This document shows positions 34,522 through 42,529 of a stretch of 64,000 bases of DNA, one piece after another. Each line of letters opens with the position of its first letter. Within the stretch, counting starts at the first letter, position 1. A model generated the notes under the pieces. The model was not told the origin of the DNA and made no database searches. It was given only the letters and a program-made list of their open reading frames with translations. The DNA is from Cypionkella sinensis (lineage in GTDB: Bacteria > Pseudomonadota > Alphaproteobacteria > Rhodobacterales > Rhodobacteraceae), in contig NZ_JBHRTO010000001.1 in assembly GCF_042646385.1 (NCBI RefSeq), forward strand, positions 2,604,001 through 2,668,000. Reading direction: 5' to 3'. The translations under genes and the position numbers were made by a program.

Positions 34522-34756
34522 GATCAACCTCTGGTCCGGCCTGCGGCGTTTGGCAGGCGATCAGGTGGTGATCCCGGTCACGGGCAGCACGGTGCGGGCC
34601 ATTCTGGATGCGCTGGTTACGGCGCATCCCGCGCTTGCTCCGGTGATCAAGGCTGGGGTTTCGGTGTCGGTGAACGGCCAGATTGTCACCGATCTTAACG
34701 GCCCGATTACCGAGACGGACGAGGTCTATCTGATCCAGCGCATCAAGGGCGGTTGA
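34514..34756 (+). CDS. MoaD/ThiS-like ubiquitin-fold protein coupled to the Mo-hydroxylase
   Basis: An 80-residue beta-grasp protein, MVEINLWSGLRRLAGDQVVIPV to IQRIKGG, ending in the double Gly that MoaD and ThiS use for adenylation and thiocarboxylation. The segment ITETDEVYLIQRIKGG is the typical end. The ATG overlaps the large-subunit gene by 8 bp, so it is part of the hydroxylase operon. It may supply sulfur for the cofactor of this enzyme, or act in another sulfur transfer; neither is shown. Confidence 0.85.
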   Translation: MVEINLWSGLRRLAGDQVVIPVTGSTVRAILDALVTAHPALAPVIKAGVSVSVNGQIVTDLNGPITETDEVYLIQRIKGG

Positions 34757-34787
34757 GTGGCAAGAAACGGCCAAAGGTTAAAAATCC

Positions 34788-34806
34788 CTTAAATCAAGAA
34801 TTTAAG
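34788..34806. promoter_or_regulatory. Inverted repeat CTTAAAT-CAAGA-ATTTAAG after the Mo-hydroxylase operon
   Basis: Perfect seven-base arms with a five-base loop lie in an AT-rich gap, 32 bases after the MoaD-like stop. It may be a weak hairpin or an operator. No T-run follows immediately. Confidence 0.35.
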
Positions 34807-34830
34807 GCGCTGATTTACATAGTCAATTTT

Positions 34831-34849
34831 TGGTCCCGAGTTGGGACCA
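34831..34849. promoter_or_regulatory. Inverted repeat TGGTCCC-GAGTT-GGGACCA before the GT32-like gene
   Basis: Perfect seven-base arms with a five-base spacer lie 30 bases before the glycosyltransferase start, in the likely promoter or leader. It differs in sequence from the AT-rich dyad 43 bases upstream, so two separate elements occupy this gap. Confidence 0.4.
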
Positions 34850-34878
34850 CAGCTTTGACCCCCGCGAAAGGCCAACCG

Positions 34879-35832
34879 ATGAGCCCCAAAAAACGCATGG
34901 ACGACGGCATCGCAGCCGCGCGAACCTTAGTGGCCGAGGGGGATTTTTCGGCGGCGGCGGCGGTTCTGGATGCCCTTATGGGCGACCCCGAAATCCTGAC
35001 CCTGCCCGCTCAAACCGCGCTATCCCTGCCCCGCCGCCTCCACGCCGCCTACCTTCATCTCGCCAAGGCCCAGGGCGACGCCGTGGCCCGCGCCGGCTAT
35101 CAGTTTCATCTGGTCCCGCCCCCCGATCTGCTGCCCCCACTGTTCGAATACTCAGCCGCCGAACAAACCGCCATCACGGCCTGCAACCGCCAACCCGTGC
35201 CCCGCGTGATCCATCAAATCTGGATCGGCAACAAACCCGTCCCCCCCGGTGTCGCGGCATGGCAGCACCACGCGGCGACCCAAGGCTACCAACACCGGCT
35301 GTGGCAAGAGGCTGATCTGGCAGCACTGGGCCTGCCCGATAACCCCGTCTACGCCGCGATGCTCGCCCGCGGCGATTATCCCGGTGCGGTGGACGTGGCG
35401 CGCTACGCCATCCTCGCGGCAGAGGGGGGGATCTATCTTGATTGCGACTGGTATCCTGCCTGCGAAGACCTTGGCTTTCACGACCTGCTGCCGCTGATCG
35501 GCCTCACCGCATGGGCCGAACCCGTGCCGCGCAACACCGGGATCGGCGGGCTGCTGCTGGGCAACTCTTTCATCGCCGCGCCCCCCGATCATCCCTGCCT
35601 GCACCGCCTGATTACCCGCCTGCCGCAGGTGCTGAACCTGCTGCCCGAGGCGCCCGCATGGTGGTCCACTGGCCCGCTGGCGTTCACTTTGGCCGCACGC
35701 GGCGGAGCGGTCAGTGTGGCACCGCAGACCATCGTGGCGGGGGTGCTGCCGGATCGCGCCCCACTGGCTGCGGTCGAGGCGATGCGGACGCAGGCATTTA
35801 ACAGTCTTCTGATCGCGTGGAAATCATGGTGA
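34879..35832 (+). CDS. GT32-like (sugar-binding DXD) glycosyltransferase
   Basis: A 317-residue protein. After a helical N-terminal part comes a transferase domain beginning PRVIHQIWIGNKPVPPG and holding the nucleotide-sugar site AVDVARYAILAAEGGIYLDCDWYP, where D-C-D is the DXD metal motif. This is the layout of the Gly_transf_sug/OCH1 group, including polysaccharide and toxin-type transferases. The ATG at 34879 follows AAAGG; an earlier in-frame start at 34753 is rejected. It overlaps the convergent deacetylase gene by 9 bp. Donor and acceptor are unknown, but the neighbours are surface-polysaccharide genes. Confidence 0.85.
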   Translation: MSPKKRMDDGIAAARTLVAEGDFSAAAAVLDALMGDPEILTLPAQTALSLPRRLHAAYLHLAKAQGDAVARAGYQFHLVPPPDLLPPLFEYSAAEQTAITACNRQPVPRVIHQIWIGNKPVPPGVAAWQHHAATQGYQHRLWQEADLAALGLPDNPVYAAMLARGDYPGAVDVARYAILAAEGGIYLDCDWYPACEDLGFHDLLPLIGLTAWAEPVPRNTGIGGLLLGNSFIAAPPDHPCLHRLITRLPQVLNLLPEAPAWWSTGPLAFTLAARGGAVSVAPQTIVAGVLPDRAPLAAVEAMRTQAFNSLLIAWKSW

Positions 35833-36552
35833 GCCGATAAGCTGCGGCAAGCCGACCCAACGGCAGCCGGGATGATCGGCGGTCAGGGCGAACAGGCGCT
35901 CCAGAAACCCCCAGACCTGCGCATCATGGACCAGATGGTGCGTCAGCAGCCCAATCGGCGCATCGCCGCGCAGCATGGCTTGGGCGATTTCCTGCATCAG
36001 CACATCATCAGGACGACCCGCACGGGTGCCGCGCCAGTCGATCACATCAACATGGGTGTTGAACAGCGGCAGCGGGGCTGGGGCCTCGGCGCCGAACACC
36101 GACAGCGCTTTGAAGCCAAGTGCGGGCAACCCGGCCACGACTTGCGGCGCGATGCGGTTCCATGGCGGCACCAGAACGGGGGTAAACTGATCGCCATGCA
36201 GGGTGGAAAGGTGGTTGAACCCGCGCGCCAGTTCGCCAAGCACGTCGGCCAGCGGGCGATGCAGCCCGAGTTCCTGCTTTTTCTCAGTCTTCGGGGCGTG
36301 GTTGCTGTGCGACCAGCCATGCACGGCGACAGAGACGGCTGGCGCGGTGGTCAGCCTGCTGGCTAATTCCGGGCCGGAATGGGCCGGGATGACGGCGAGG
36401 GTGACGGGGACGTTGGCCGCATCGGAGAGGGACAGCAGTTGGTCGAGGGCTTGCGTGGGGGCTATGGCATCATCATCACGCAGCCAAAGCTGGGCGGGGT
36501 TGCCGTTGGCGGCGCGTTGGTCGAGCGCGCGCAGCAGGGACTGGGTCATCAT
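35824..36552 (-). CDS. Polysaccharide deacetylase-family protein
   Basis: A 242-residue NodB-like protein with LWLRDDDAI (metal and base Asp), SVAVHGWSHSNHAP (metal His motif), VPPWNRIAPQVV and the later LLTHHLVHDA. These positions match the D-D, H-x-x-x-H and C-terminal His motifs of carbohydrate esterase 4 relatives. It would remove acetyl groups from a polysaccharide or glycan; there is no signal peptide, so it acts inside or on a lipid-linked precursor. Its ATG overlaps the GT4 gene stop (ATGA). Confidence 0.8.
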   Translation of the reverse strand: MMTQSLLRALDQRAANGNPAQLWLRDDDAIAPTQALDQLLSLSDAANVPVTLAVIPAHSGPELASRLTTAPAVSVAVHGWSHSNHAPKTEKKQELGLHRPLADVLGELARGFNHLSTLHGDQFTPVLVPPWNRIAPQVVAGLPALGFKALSVFGAEAPAPLPLFNTHVDVIDWRGTRAGRPDDVLMQEIAQAMLRGDAPIGLLTHHLVHDAQVWGFLERLFALTADHPGCRWVGLPQLIGSP

Positions 36553-37661
36553 CGGGCCTCGACTATTTGCTGTAGCAGGGTGTTCAGGCGATTGGCCGCA
36601 CCTTGCAAGGAGTGATCGCGCTGGGTGCGTTGGCGGGCGGCTTGGCCCATGCGGGTTTGCAGCGCGGGATCGGTCAGCAGGCTTGTGATGGCCGCAGCGG
36701 CGGCGGCATCGTCGCCGGGGGGCGTCAGCAGGCCGGTTTCGCCATGGGCGACCACTTCGGGCACGCCAGCGATGTGCTGGGCCGCCACGGGAACGCCTGC
36801 GGCTTGGGCTTCGAGATAGGCCAGACCATAAGCCTCACCACAGCCGGGCCAGACATAGACATAGGTCAGCGCAAGGATTGCTGCGATTTCTGCCCGTGTG
36901 CGCTGGCCCATCCAGGTGATGCGATCTGGCGGAAGATCGGCGAACAGCGCCTGCACCTCGGCGCTCTGCGGGCCGTCGCCGATCACGCTGAGACGCCACT
37001 GCAGATCGCGCGGCAGCAGGGCAAGCGTGGCGGCAAGGCGGCGGTAGCTGTCGGTCTTGTCGCCTGCCCGCATCATCGCCACCGTTACCAGATGTCCGGG
37101 TTGCGGCTTGGGCTGCGCGCTGAAGGGTTCAGTCGCGATAAAGGGCGCCAAGCGGGTGCAGCGGGCGGCGGGGCTTGCTTCTTGCAGGCCAGCCAGATCA
37201 CGGGCGGTGAGGCAGAGGTTCAGGCGGGCGTGCTGCACGGCGGATTGGACCTGCGCCTGCATCGCAGCCCAGATGCCGATGTTGCGGCGGCCCGAAAGTG
37301 AGGCTTCGACCGTCACATAGGGCCGTGCGAACCGCTGGCAAAGAACGGGGCCAAGCAGATCGGGGGATTTGTAGTAGGGGTGGTAGCAGAACCAAAGATC
37401 GGGCGGGCTGTCGGCCCAAAGCGCGCTGATCCGGGCGGTTTCCTGCGCTGCATCGGCCTGCAACTTGGCCCAGCCGTCTTGATCTTGCGAGTCCCCCAGA
37501 TAGGCGCGCAGGTCTGAGGCAAGCTCCACATGATGCCCCGCCAATGTCAGGGCGCGCATCAGCATTTGCGCCATCAGCCGATCACCCGAGGGCACCGGAT
37601 GCGTTGGGGCCTTCAAAGGCGCGTAAAAGGCGATCCGCAGAGGGCGGGCGGGCGGCGGCAT
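36549..37661 (-). CDS. GT4-family glycosyltransferase
   Basis: A 370-residue GT-B enzyme. The N-terminal domain starts LRIAFYAPLKAPTHPVPSGDRLMAQML and the C-terminal donor-binding domain has LVTVAMMRAGDKTDSYRRLAATLALL and WPGCGEAYGLAYLEAQAAGVPVAAQHIAGVPEVV, the E-x7-E motif of retaining GT4 enzymes. The ATG at 37661 with GGAAG upstream is preferred to an in-frame start at 37760. It is cotranscribed with the deacetylase gene and divergent from the nucleotide-sugar dehydrogenase. Confidence 0.87.
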   Translation of the reverse strand: MPPPARPLRIAFYAPLKAPTHPVPSGDRLMAQMLMRALTLAGHHVELASDLRAYLGDSQDQDGWAKLQADAAQETARISALWADSPPDLWFCYHPYYKSPDLLGPVLCQRFARPYVTVEASLSGRRNIGIWAAMQAQVQSAVQHARLNLCLTARDLAGLQEASPAARCTRLAPFIATEPFSAQPKPQPGHLVTVAMMRAGDKTDSYRRLAATLALLPRDLQWRLSVIGDGPQSAEVQALFADLPPDRITWMGQRTRAEIAAILALTYVYVWPGCGEAYGLAYLEAQAAGVPVAAQHIAGVPEVVAHGETGLLTPPGDDAAAAAAITSLLTDPALQTRMGQAARQRTQRDHSLQGAANRLNTLLQQIVEAR

Positions 37662-37822
37662 CGGGCTGGTCTTCCGCTGGGGCGTTTGTTTGTGCAGGGT
37701 AAGCGCAAAGCCCGCGCGGGGCGACTGGAATCGTCGCGGCCCCCGCTCAAGTGGCTGCAATCCTTGACAGGCTGGGCAAACTGGCCCATTTCCACTGAAG
37801 CCTCAGCCATGGCGGAGTGACC

Positions 37823-39151
37823 ATGCCCCTATCAGATCTTCTGGACAATATCAGCAACCGAACCGCCCGTGTGGGCGTGATCGGTCTTGGCTATGTCGGC
37901 CTGCCGCTGGCAATCACTGCCGCGCGGGCGGGTTTTCGGGTGACGGGGTTTGATACTGACCCCGGCAAGATCACCGCTGTTGAGGCGCGCAAAAGCTATA
38001 TCGAGGCGGTGCCGGATGCGGTGCTGGCCGCCGAGGTGGCCGCGGGGCGGTTTGCGGCGACGGCGGATTTCGCGGGGCTGGCGCTGTGCGATGTGATCGT
38101 GATCTGCGTGCCAACGCCGCTTACGCGGCATCGTGAGCCGGACCTTTCGTTCATCACCCGCACCTGCGACGACATCGCCAAGACGCTGCGGGCGGGGCAA
38201 GTGATCGTGCTGGAATCGACGACTTATCCCGGCACCACGGATGGGCCGGTGAAGCGTATTCTGGAGGCGGGCGGGCTGGTTTCGGGGCGGGATTTTTACC
38301 TTGGCTTCTCGCCCGAGCGCGAGGATCCGGGCAACCGGGCGTTTGACACCTCGACCATTCCCAAGGTGGTGGCGGGGGATGGCGCGGATGCGGGGCGGCT
38401 GGTGGCGGCGTTTTACGGCGCGGTGGTGAAAACCGTGGTGCCGGTGTCTTCGACCGCGACGGCCGAGGCCGTAAAGCTGACTGAAAATGTTTTTCGTGCA
38501 GTCAATATCGCCTTGGTGAACGAGCTGAAGGTGATTTACGAGGCAATGGGGGTGGATGTCTGGGAGGTGATCGAAGCCGCCAAGACCAAGCCTTTTGGCT
38601 ATATGCCATTCTATCCCGGCCCCGGTCTGGGCGGACATTGCATTCCGATTGACCCGTTTTATCTGACATGGAAGGCGCGGGAGTATGAGATCCCGACGCG
38701 GTTCATCGAACTGGCGGGCGAGATCAATTCCGGGATGCCGCGCCATGTGGTGCAGCGTCTGGCCGAGGCGCTGGATCAGCGGCTGGGGCTGGCACTGAGT
38801 CGCGCGAAAGTGTTGGTGGTCGGGCTGGCCTATAAGAAAAACGTGCCGGATATCCGCGAAAGCCCATCGCTGAAGCTGATCGAGTTGATTGAAGAACGCG
38901 GTGGGCAGGTCAGCTATCATGATCCATTTGTGGCCGAGATTCCGAAAACGCGGGCCTATGGGGCCTTGATGGGGCGCAAATCGGTGGCGTTGGATGAGGC
39001 GTCGGTGGGCGGGTTCGATGCGGTGTTGATCGCGACCGACCATGATGGGCTGGATTATGCGGCGCTGGCGCAGTGGTCGCGGCTGATCGTCGACACGCGC
39101 AACGTGTTTGCGCGGCGCGGCATTGCGGCGGACCATGTGGTCAAGGCGTAG
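37823..39151 (+). CDS. Nucleotide sugar dehydrogenase (UDP-sugar 6-dehydrogenase family)
   Basis: A 442-residue NAD-dependent enzyme that oxidises C6 of a UDP-sugar to a uronic acid. It has RVGVIGLGYVGLPLAITAARAGF, ICVPTPLTRHREPDLSFI, VLESTTYPGTTDGPV, TENVFRAVNIALVNELK and the catalytic region GPGLGGHCIPIDPFYLTWKA with the active Cys, then GLAYKKNVPDIRESPSLKLI. This pattern is closer to WbpA/UDP-GlcNAc-type enzymes than to Ugd. The ATG at 37823 has GGAG five bases upstream. It precedes the metallophosphoesterase gene by 3 bp and probably makes an acidic sugar for the nearby transferases. Confidence 0.9.
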   Translation: MPLSDLLDNISNRTARVGVIGLGYVGLPLAITAARAGFRVTGFDTDPGKITAVEARKSYIEAVPDAVLAAEVAAGRFAATADFAGLALCDVIVICVPTPLTRHREPDLSFITRTCDDIAKTLRAGQVIVLESTTYPGTTDGPVKRILEAGGLVSGRDFYLGFSPEREDPGNRAFDTSTIPKVVAGDGADAGRLVAAFYGAVVKTVVPVSSTATAEAVKLTENVFRAVNIALVNELKVIYEAMGVDVWEVIEAAKTKPFGYMPFYPGPGLGGHCIPIDPFYLTWKAREYEIPTRFIELAGEINSGMPRHVVQRLAEALDQRLGLALSRAKVLVVGLAYKKNVPDIRESPSLKLIELIEERGGQVSYHDPFVAEIPKTRAYGALMGRKSVALDEASVGGFDAVLIATDHDGLDYAALAQWSRLIVDTRNVFARRGIAADHVVKA

Positions 39152-39154
39152 GTC

Positions 39155-40828
39155 ATGGCGGCCTTCGCCGTTGCGGTGCTGGCGGATGTGCATTTCCACG
39201 ATCCGCAGGGCGATTTTGGGTGTGCTGGCGTCGAGGTGGACGGCACGCGGCTTGCGCTGCGCAGTTGGGCGGATACGCGGGTTGCGGCGCGGGCGTTCAA
39301 TGAAACCGCCGGCGCGCTGCGGGCTGCGCTGGACAAGATTGCAGCGGCGGGCGTGCGGCATGTGGTGCTGGCGGGCGATTACTCGGACGATGGGCAGGCC
39401 GAGAATATCCGGCGGCTGATCGATGTGCTGACGGAATATGAGGCGCGGCATGGGCTGCGGCTTTATGCGCTGCCCGGCAACCATGATCTGTATGGGCCGC
39501 ATGGCAAGCATGTCAGCACAAGGTTTGTCTCGAGCTTGGGGCAGACGCAGATGGTGACGAGCGATCCCGATCTGGCCGAGGCGGGCGCAGTTGTGACGGA
39601 TGCGATGCGCTGCGGTGGGCAACCTGCGGCCTTGCTGCCGATGGCGCGGTTCGGGTTTTTCCGGCAGACGGAGGATTTGCACTGGGAAAGCCCGTTCGGG
39701 CCGGATGATCGCCCAGAAGCGCGGATGTATGACGCGGTTTCCGCCGATGGATCGGTGACGCAACGGCTGATGGATGCGTCTTATCTGGTGGAGCCGGAGG
39801 CGGGGCTGTGGCTGTTGATGCTCGATGCCAATGTGTTCGAGCCGCGCAACGGGCGGCACGATGCCACGCGCAAGAAGGCGTTTATCGGACCATCGGATGC
39901 GGGGTGGAATGCGCTGCTGCGGATGAAGCCGTTTTTGCTGACGTGGATTGCTGATGTGACCGCGCGGGCGAAGGCTTTGGGCAAGACCTTGATCACGGCC
40001 TCGCATTATCCGGTGCTGGACCCGTTTCAGGATGGGACGGGATCGGAGCAGACCTTGTTCGGCGGCACGGCGATTGTGCGGCGCACTCCCGGCCCAGAGG
40101 TGGCGCGGGCTTTGACGGCGGCGGGGCTGCGCTGGCATCTGGGCGGGCATATGCATGTCAATTCGACCACCAGCTCCCCGGATGGCGCATTGACCGATCT
40201 GTCGCTGCCCGCGCTGGCGGCGTTTCCGCCCGCGTTCAAGATCATCCGCGCCAGTGCAGACCGATTGCAGGCAGAGACGATTTCGCTTGGCGATGTGCCG
40301 CCTGACCCCGGTATTGCGGCGGTGTATCACACGGAGGCGCAAGCCGAGCCGCTGGGCCTGGGGGCGTTGCTGCTGGCGCAGCGGCGCGCCAACGTGGCAG
40401 AGCGGCGCTTGCTGCATGACTGGCCCGCTGAGGTGCGGGCGGTATTGATGGGCTTGGACGTGGCGGGGTTTGTGGCGCTGGCGGGCGGCGATGCCCGCGA
40501 ATTTGCCATGCGCCATGGCATGGAGTTGGCGCAGATCGCCACCTGCCCCTTGGCTGAGGTGATCGTGGATGCCTATCTGATCAAGGTTGCGGGACCATTG
40601 GCAAAGCGCTGGATTGATGAAGATCGGTTGTCGATATGCCGGGTATTGGCGGCGGATTTCGGCGATGAAACGGCCGACCCGGCGCTAGGCCCACAGCCCT
40701 ACTTGCGGCGGTTTCTGTCGGTCTTGCAGGTGTCACTGCGCCGGATGGATGCGGATGACACCGCGATCATACCGGCTGCGGAAGGTTCGTTGCCCGCGCG
40801 GCCACCAGAATATCCAACGGCTGACTGA
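39155..40828 (+). CDS. Calcineurin-like metallophosphoesterase
   Basis: A 557-residue phosphoesterase with the five metal-site blocks: VLADVHFHD, VVLAGDYSDDG, LPGNHDLYG, TASHYPVLDP and LGGHMHVNS. Residues from about 380 form an unrecognised helical C-terminal domain. There is no signal peptide. It starts 3 bp after the dehydrogenase gene with AAGG upstream. Its last 62 bases overlap the 3' end of the convergent cyclase gene, which is unusual. The substrate could be a cyclic nucleotide, a phosphosugar or a protein phosphate; none is indicated. Confidence 0.87.
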   Translation: MAAFAVAVLADVHFHDPQGDFGCAGVEVDGTRLALRSWADTRVAARAFNETAGALRAALDKIAAAGVRHVVLAGDYSDDGQAENIRRLIDVLTEYEARHGLRLYALPGNHDLYGPHGKHVSTRFVSSLGQTQMVTSDPDLAEAGAVVTDAMRCGGQPAALLPMARFGFFRQTEDLHWESPFGPDDRPEARMYDAVSADGSVTQRLMDASYLVEPEAGLWLLMLDANVFEPRNGRHDATRKKAFIGPSDAGWNALLRMKPFLLTWIADVTARAKALGKTLITASHYPVLDPFQDGTGSEQTLFGGTAIVRRTPGPEVARALTAAGLRWHLGGHMHVNSTTSSPDGALTDLSLPALAAFPPAFKIIRASADRLQAETISLGDVPPDPGIAAVYHTEAQAEPLGLGALLLAQRRANVAERRLLHDWPAEVRAVLMGLDVAGFVALAGGDAREFAMRHGMELAQIATCPLAEVIVDAYLIKVAGPLAKRWIDEDRLSICRVLAADFGDETADPALGPQPYLRRFLSVLQVSLRRMDADDTAIIPAAEGSLPARPPEYPTAD

Positions 40829-42467
40829 GGCCTCGGATTTCGACCGTCTGCGGCAGGGTTTTGTCGTTTGCCGCAAGCCCGGACAGATTCAGCGCGTAGG
40901 ACGATACCGCCACCTGCACGGCAAGATCCTTGGTCTTTTGCTCCAGACGGCTGGCGATATTGACGGTTTCGCCCAGGGCTGTCAGGCCAGCGGCGGCTTC
41001 GGTGCGGTGCGCGGCACCGATGCGTCCCAGAATGGCGGGGCCAGAATGAATACCGATGCCCATCGACAGAGGAAACCGCAGTTCCTCGTGCAGCGTCTGG
41101 TTCAAACTGTCCAGAACACCACCCATGGCACGAGCGGCAGCGATGGCGCGCCGCGCGCCCTCTGCCGGAGTGGTTTCCATGCCGAAAATCGCCATGATGC
41201 CATCGCCCATGAACTTATCGACAAAGCCGCCACTGTCTTCGATGGCCTCGGCCATGCGGCCCAGAAACTGATTGAGCAGGAACACCACGTCAAACGACAG
41301 CCGCCCCTCGGACATATGGGTGAAGCCGCGCAGATCACAGAACAGCAGGGTGACTTCCCGCTCTACCCCCCAGTGGTATTTGTCGAAGTCGCTGGTTTGG
41401 CCAGTTTCCAGATTGGCGGGCAACAGGGTAGAAATCGTCAGATCGGCGGTGGGGCGCAACTGGCAGGCCAGCCGGACATTGGCGGGCGCGCCGACACGGC
41501 GGAGCACTTGCTGCTCGGCGGCAGAGATCGGTGGCAGATGTTCCAGCCCCTCAAGCACGCGGACGCGGCAGGTGGAACAGCGGGCGCGACCGCCACAGAC
41601 CGCGGCATGCGGGATGCGGTTCATCTGGCTGATTTCCAGCACCGAAAGGCCTTGGGTCGCTGTAACCGCTGGGCCATAGGCATAGCGCACCGTCAAGCGC
41701 GCGCCCATTTTGGTACCCATTTGCAGCGCCAACCAGACCGCAACGGCCCCGACCAGAATGGCCAGATAGCTGTAAGACCCCAACAGGAAAGCGTGCTGAA
41801 CCTCGGCATATTGCGCCGCGCTGAACGGGCTGGACACATCGCCGCGCTGATGCAGCATCCGCGCCGCCGAGGCATATCCGGCATAGGCCAGCGCCGGGAT
41901 CAGCACGGCAAGAGCGTTCAGCGCCCATGCGCTGCGGCGATACCACGGCTTTGGCGACAGCCACATATGCAGGCCAATGCAGCCATGACACCAGACCAGC
42001 GTGATCAGCAATGCCAGCCGCACTGACTCGCCGGGCCACATCGCCCAAAGCGCATAGCTGTAATCGTCAGAGACTCCGAACATCTCGACCACGCCACGGG
42101 TGCCAATGACATGCCGGATCAGCAGCACCGGGATCACTGCCGCGAACAGCACCTGCACGACAGAGCGCAAACCGATGCGCCAAGTGCGTAGGCGAACGAC
42201 ATGGGCAATCCCAAGGCCGAAGTGCACCAAAGCCGCAAGGCACAACACCAGCGTGCCGATCAAACTGCGGGTGAGTGATAGTCGGATGTCTTGCGCGGCC
42301 TGCATCGCCTCGATCGAGATCAGGCCAAGCGCATGGTTCAGCAAATGCGTGGTGGCGAAGGTGAACAGCACCAGCCCAGACCACAAGCGCAGTTGCGCGA
42401 CGCTGGGCCGCGTGCGTCGCCACCATATGCGCGCCAGTCTTTGCGAGGCCTGCGGCAAGAGGTTCAT
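40767..42467 (-). CDS. Membrane adenylate/guanylate cyclase fused to a [2Fe-2S] ferredoxin domain
   Basis: A 566-residue fusion. Residues 25-255 form six or so membrane helices with paired His residues (41, 45, 82, 89, 119, 161, 167), recalling heme-binding cytochrome b membrane domains. Residues 258-345 are a ferredoxin domain with Cys 291, 297, 300 and 335. Residues 365-550 are a class III cyclase with metal Asp 378 (FCDLRGF) and 422 (FVDKFMGDGIMAIFG), Lys 418 and Asn/Arg in VNIASRLEQ. It should make cAMP in response to redox state (inference). It lies downstream of a second cyclase gene and overlaps the phosphoesterase gene tail. Confidence 0.88.
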   Translation of the reverse strand: MNLLPQASQRLARIWWRRTRPSVAQLRLWSGLVLFTFATTHLLNHALGLISIEAMQAAQDIRLSLTRSLIGTLVLCLAALVHFGLGIAHVVRLRTWRIGLRSVVQVLFAAVIPVLLIRHVIGTRGVVEMFGVSDDYSYALWAMWPGESVRLALLITLVWCHGCIGLHMWLSPKPWYRRSAWALNALAVLIPALAYAGYASAARMLHQRGDVSSPFSAAQYAEVQHAFLLGSYSYLAILVGAVAVWLALQMGTKMGARLTVRYAYGPAVTATQGLSVLEISQMNRIPHAAVCGGRARCSTCRVRVLEGLEHLPPISAAEQQVLRRVGAPANVRLACQLRPTADLTISTLLPANLETGQTSDFDKYHWGVEREVTLLFCDLRGFTHMSEGRLSFDVVFLLNQFLGRMAEAIEDSGGFVDKFMGDGIMAIFGMETTPAEGARRAIAAARAMGGVLDSLNQTLHEELRFPLSMGIGIHSGPAILGRIGAAHRTEAAAGLTALGETVNIASRLEQKTKDLAVQVAVSSYALNLSGLAANDKTLPQTVEIRGLSQPLDILVAARATNLPQPV

Positions 42468-42529
42468 GCCTTTGCGCCAGTATCTTGCGCGTGGATGGCT
42501 GTGGTCTGAAAGGTATCAGCGCGGCGCAT

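Noticed and set aside
32209..34527. 772-codon minus-strand ORF opposite the Mo-hydroxylase large subunit
   Set aside because: Antisense shadow with biased composition; the plus strand has the conserved CoxL motifs.
37832..40516. 894-codon minus-strand ORF across the dehydrogenase and phosphoesterase genes
   Set aside because: It spans two well-supported plus-strand genes, has an extreme Arg/His/Gln composition and no domains; typical GC-rich antisense open frame.
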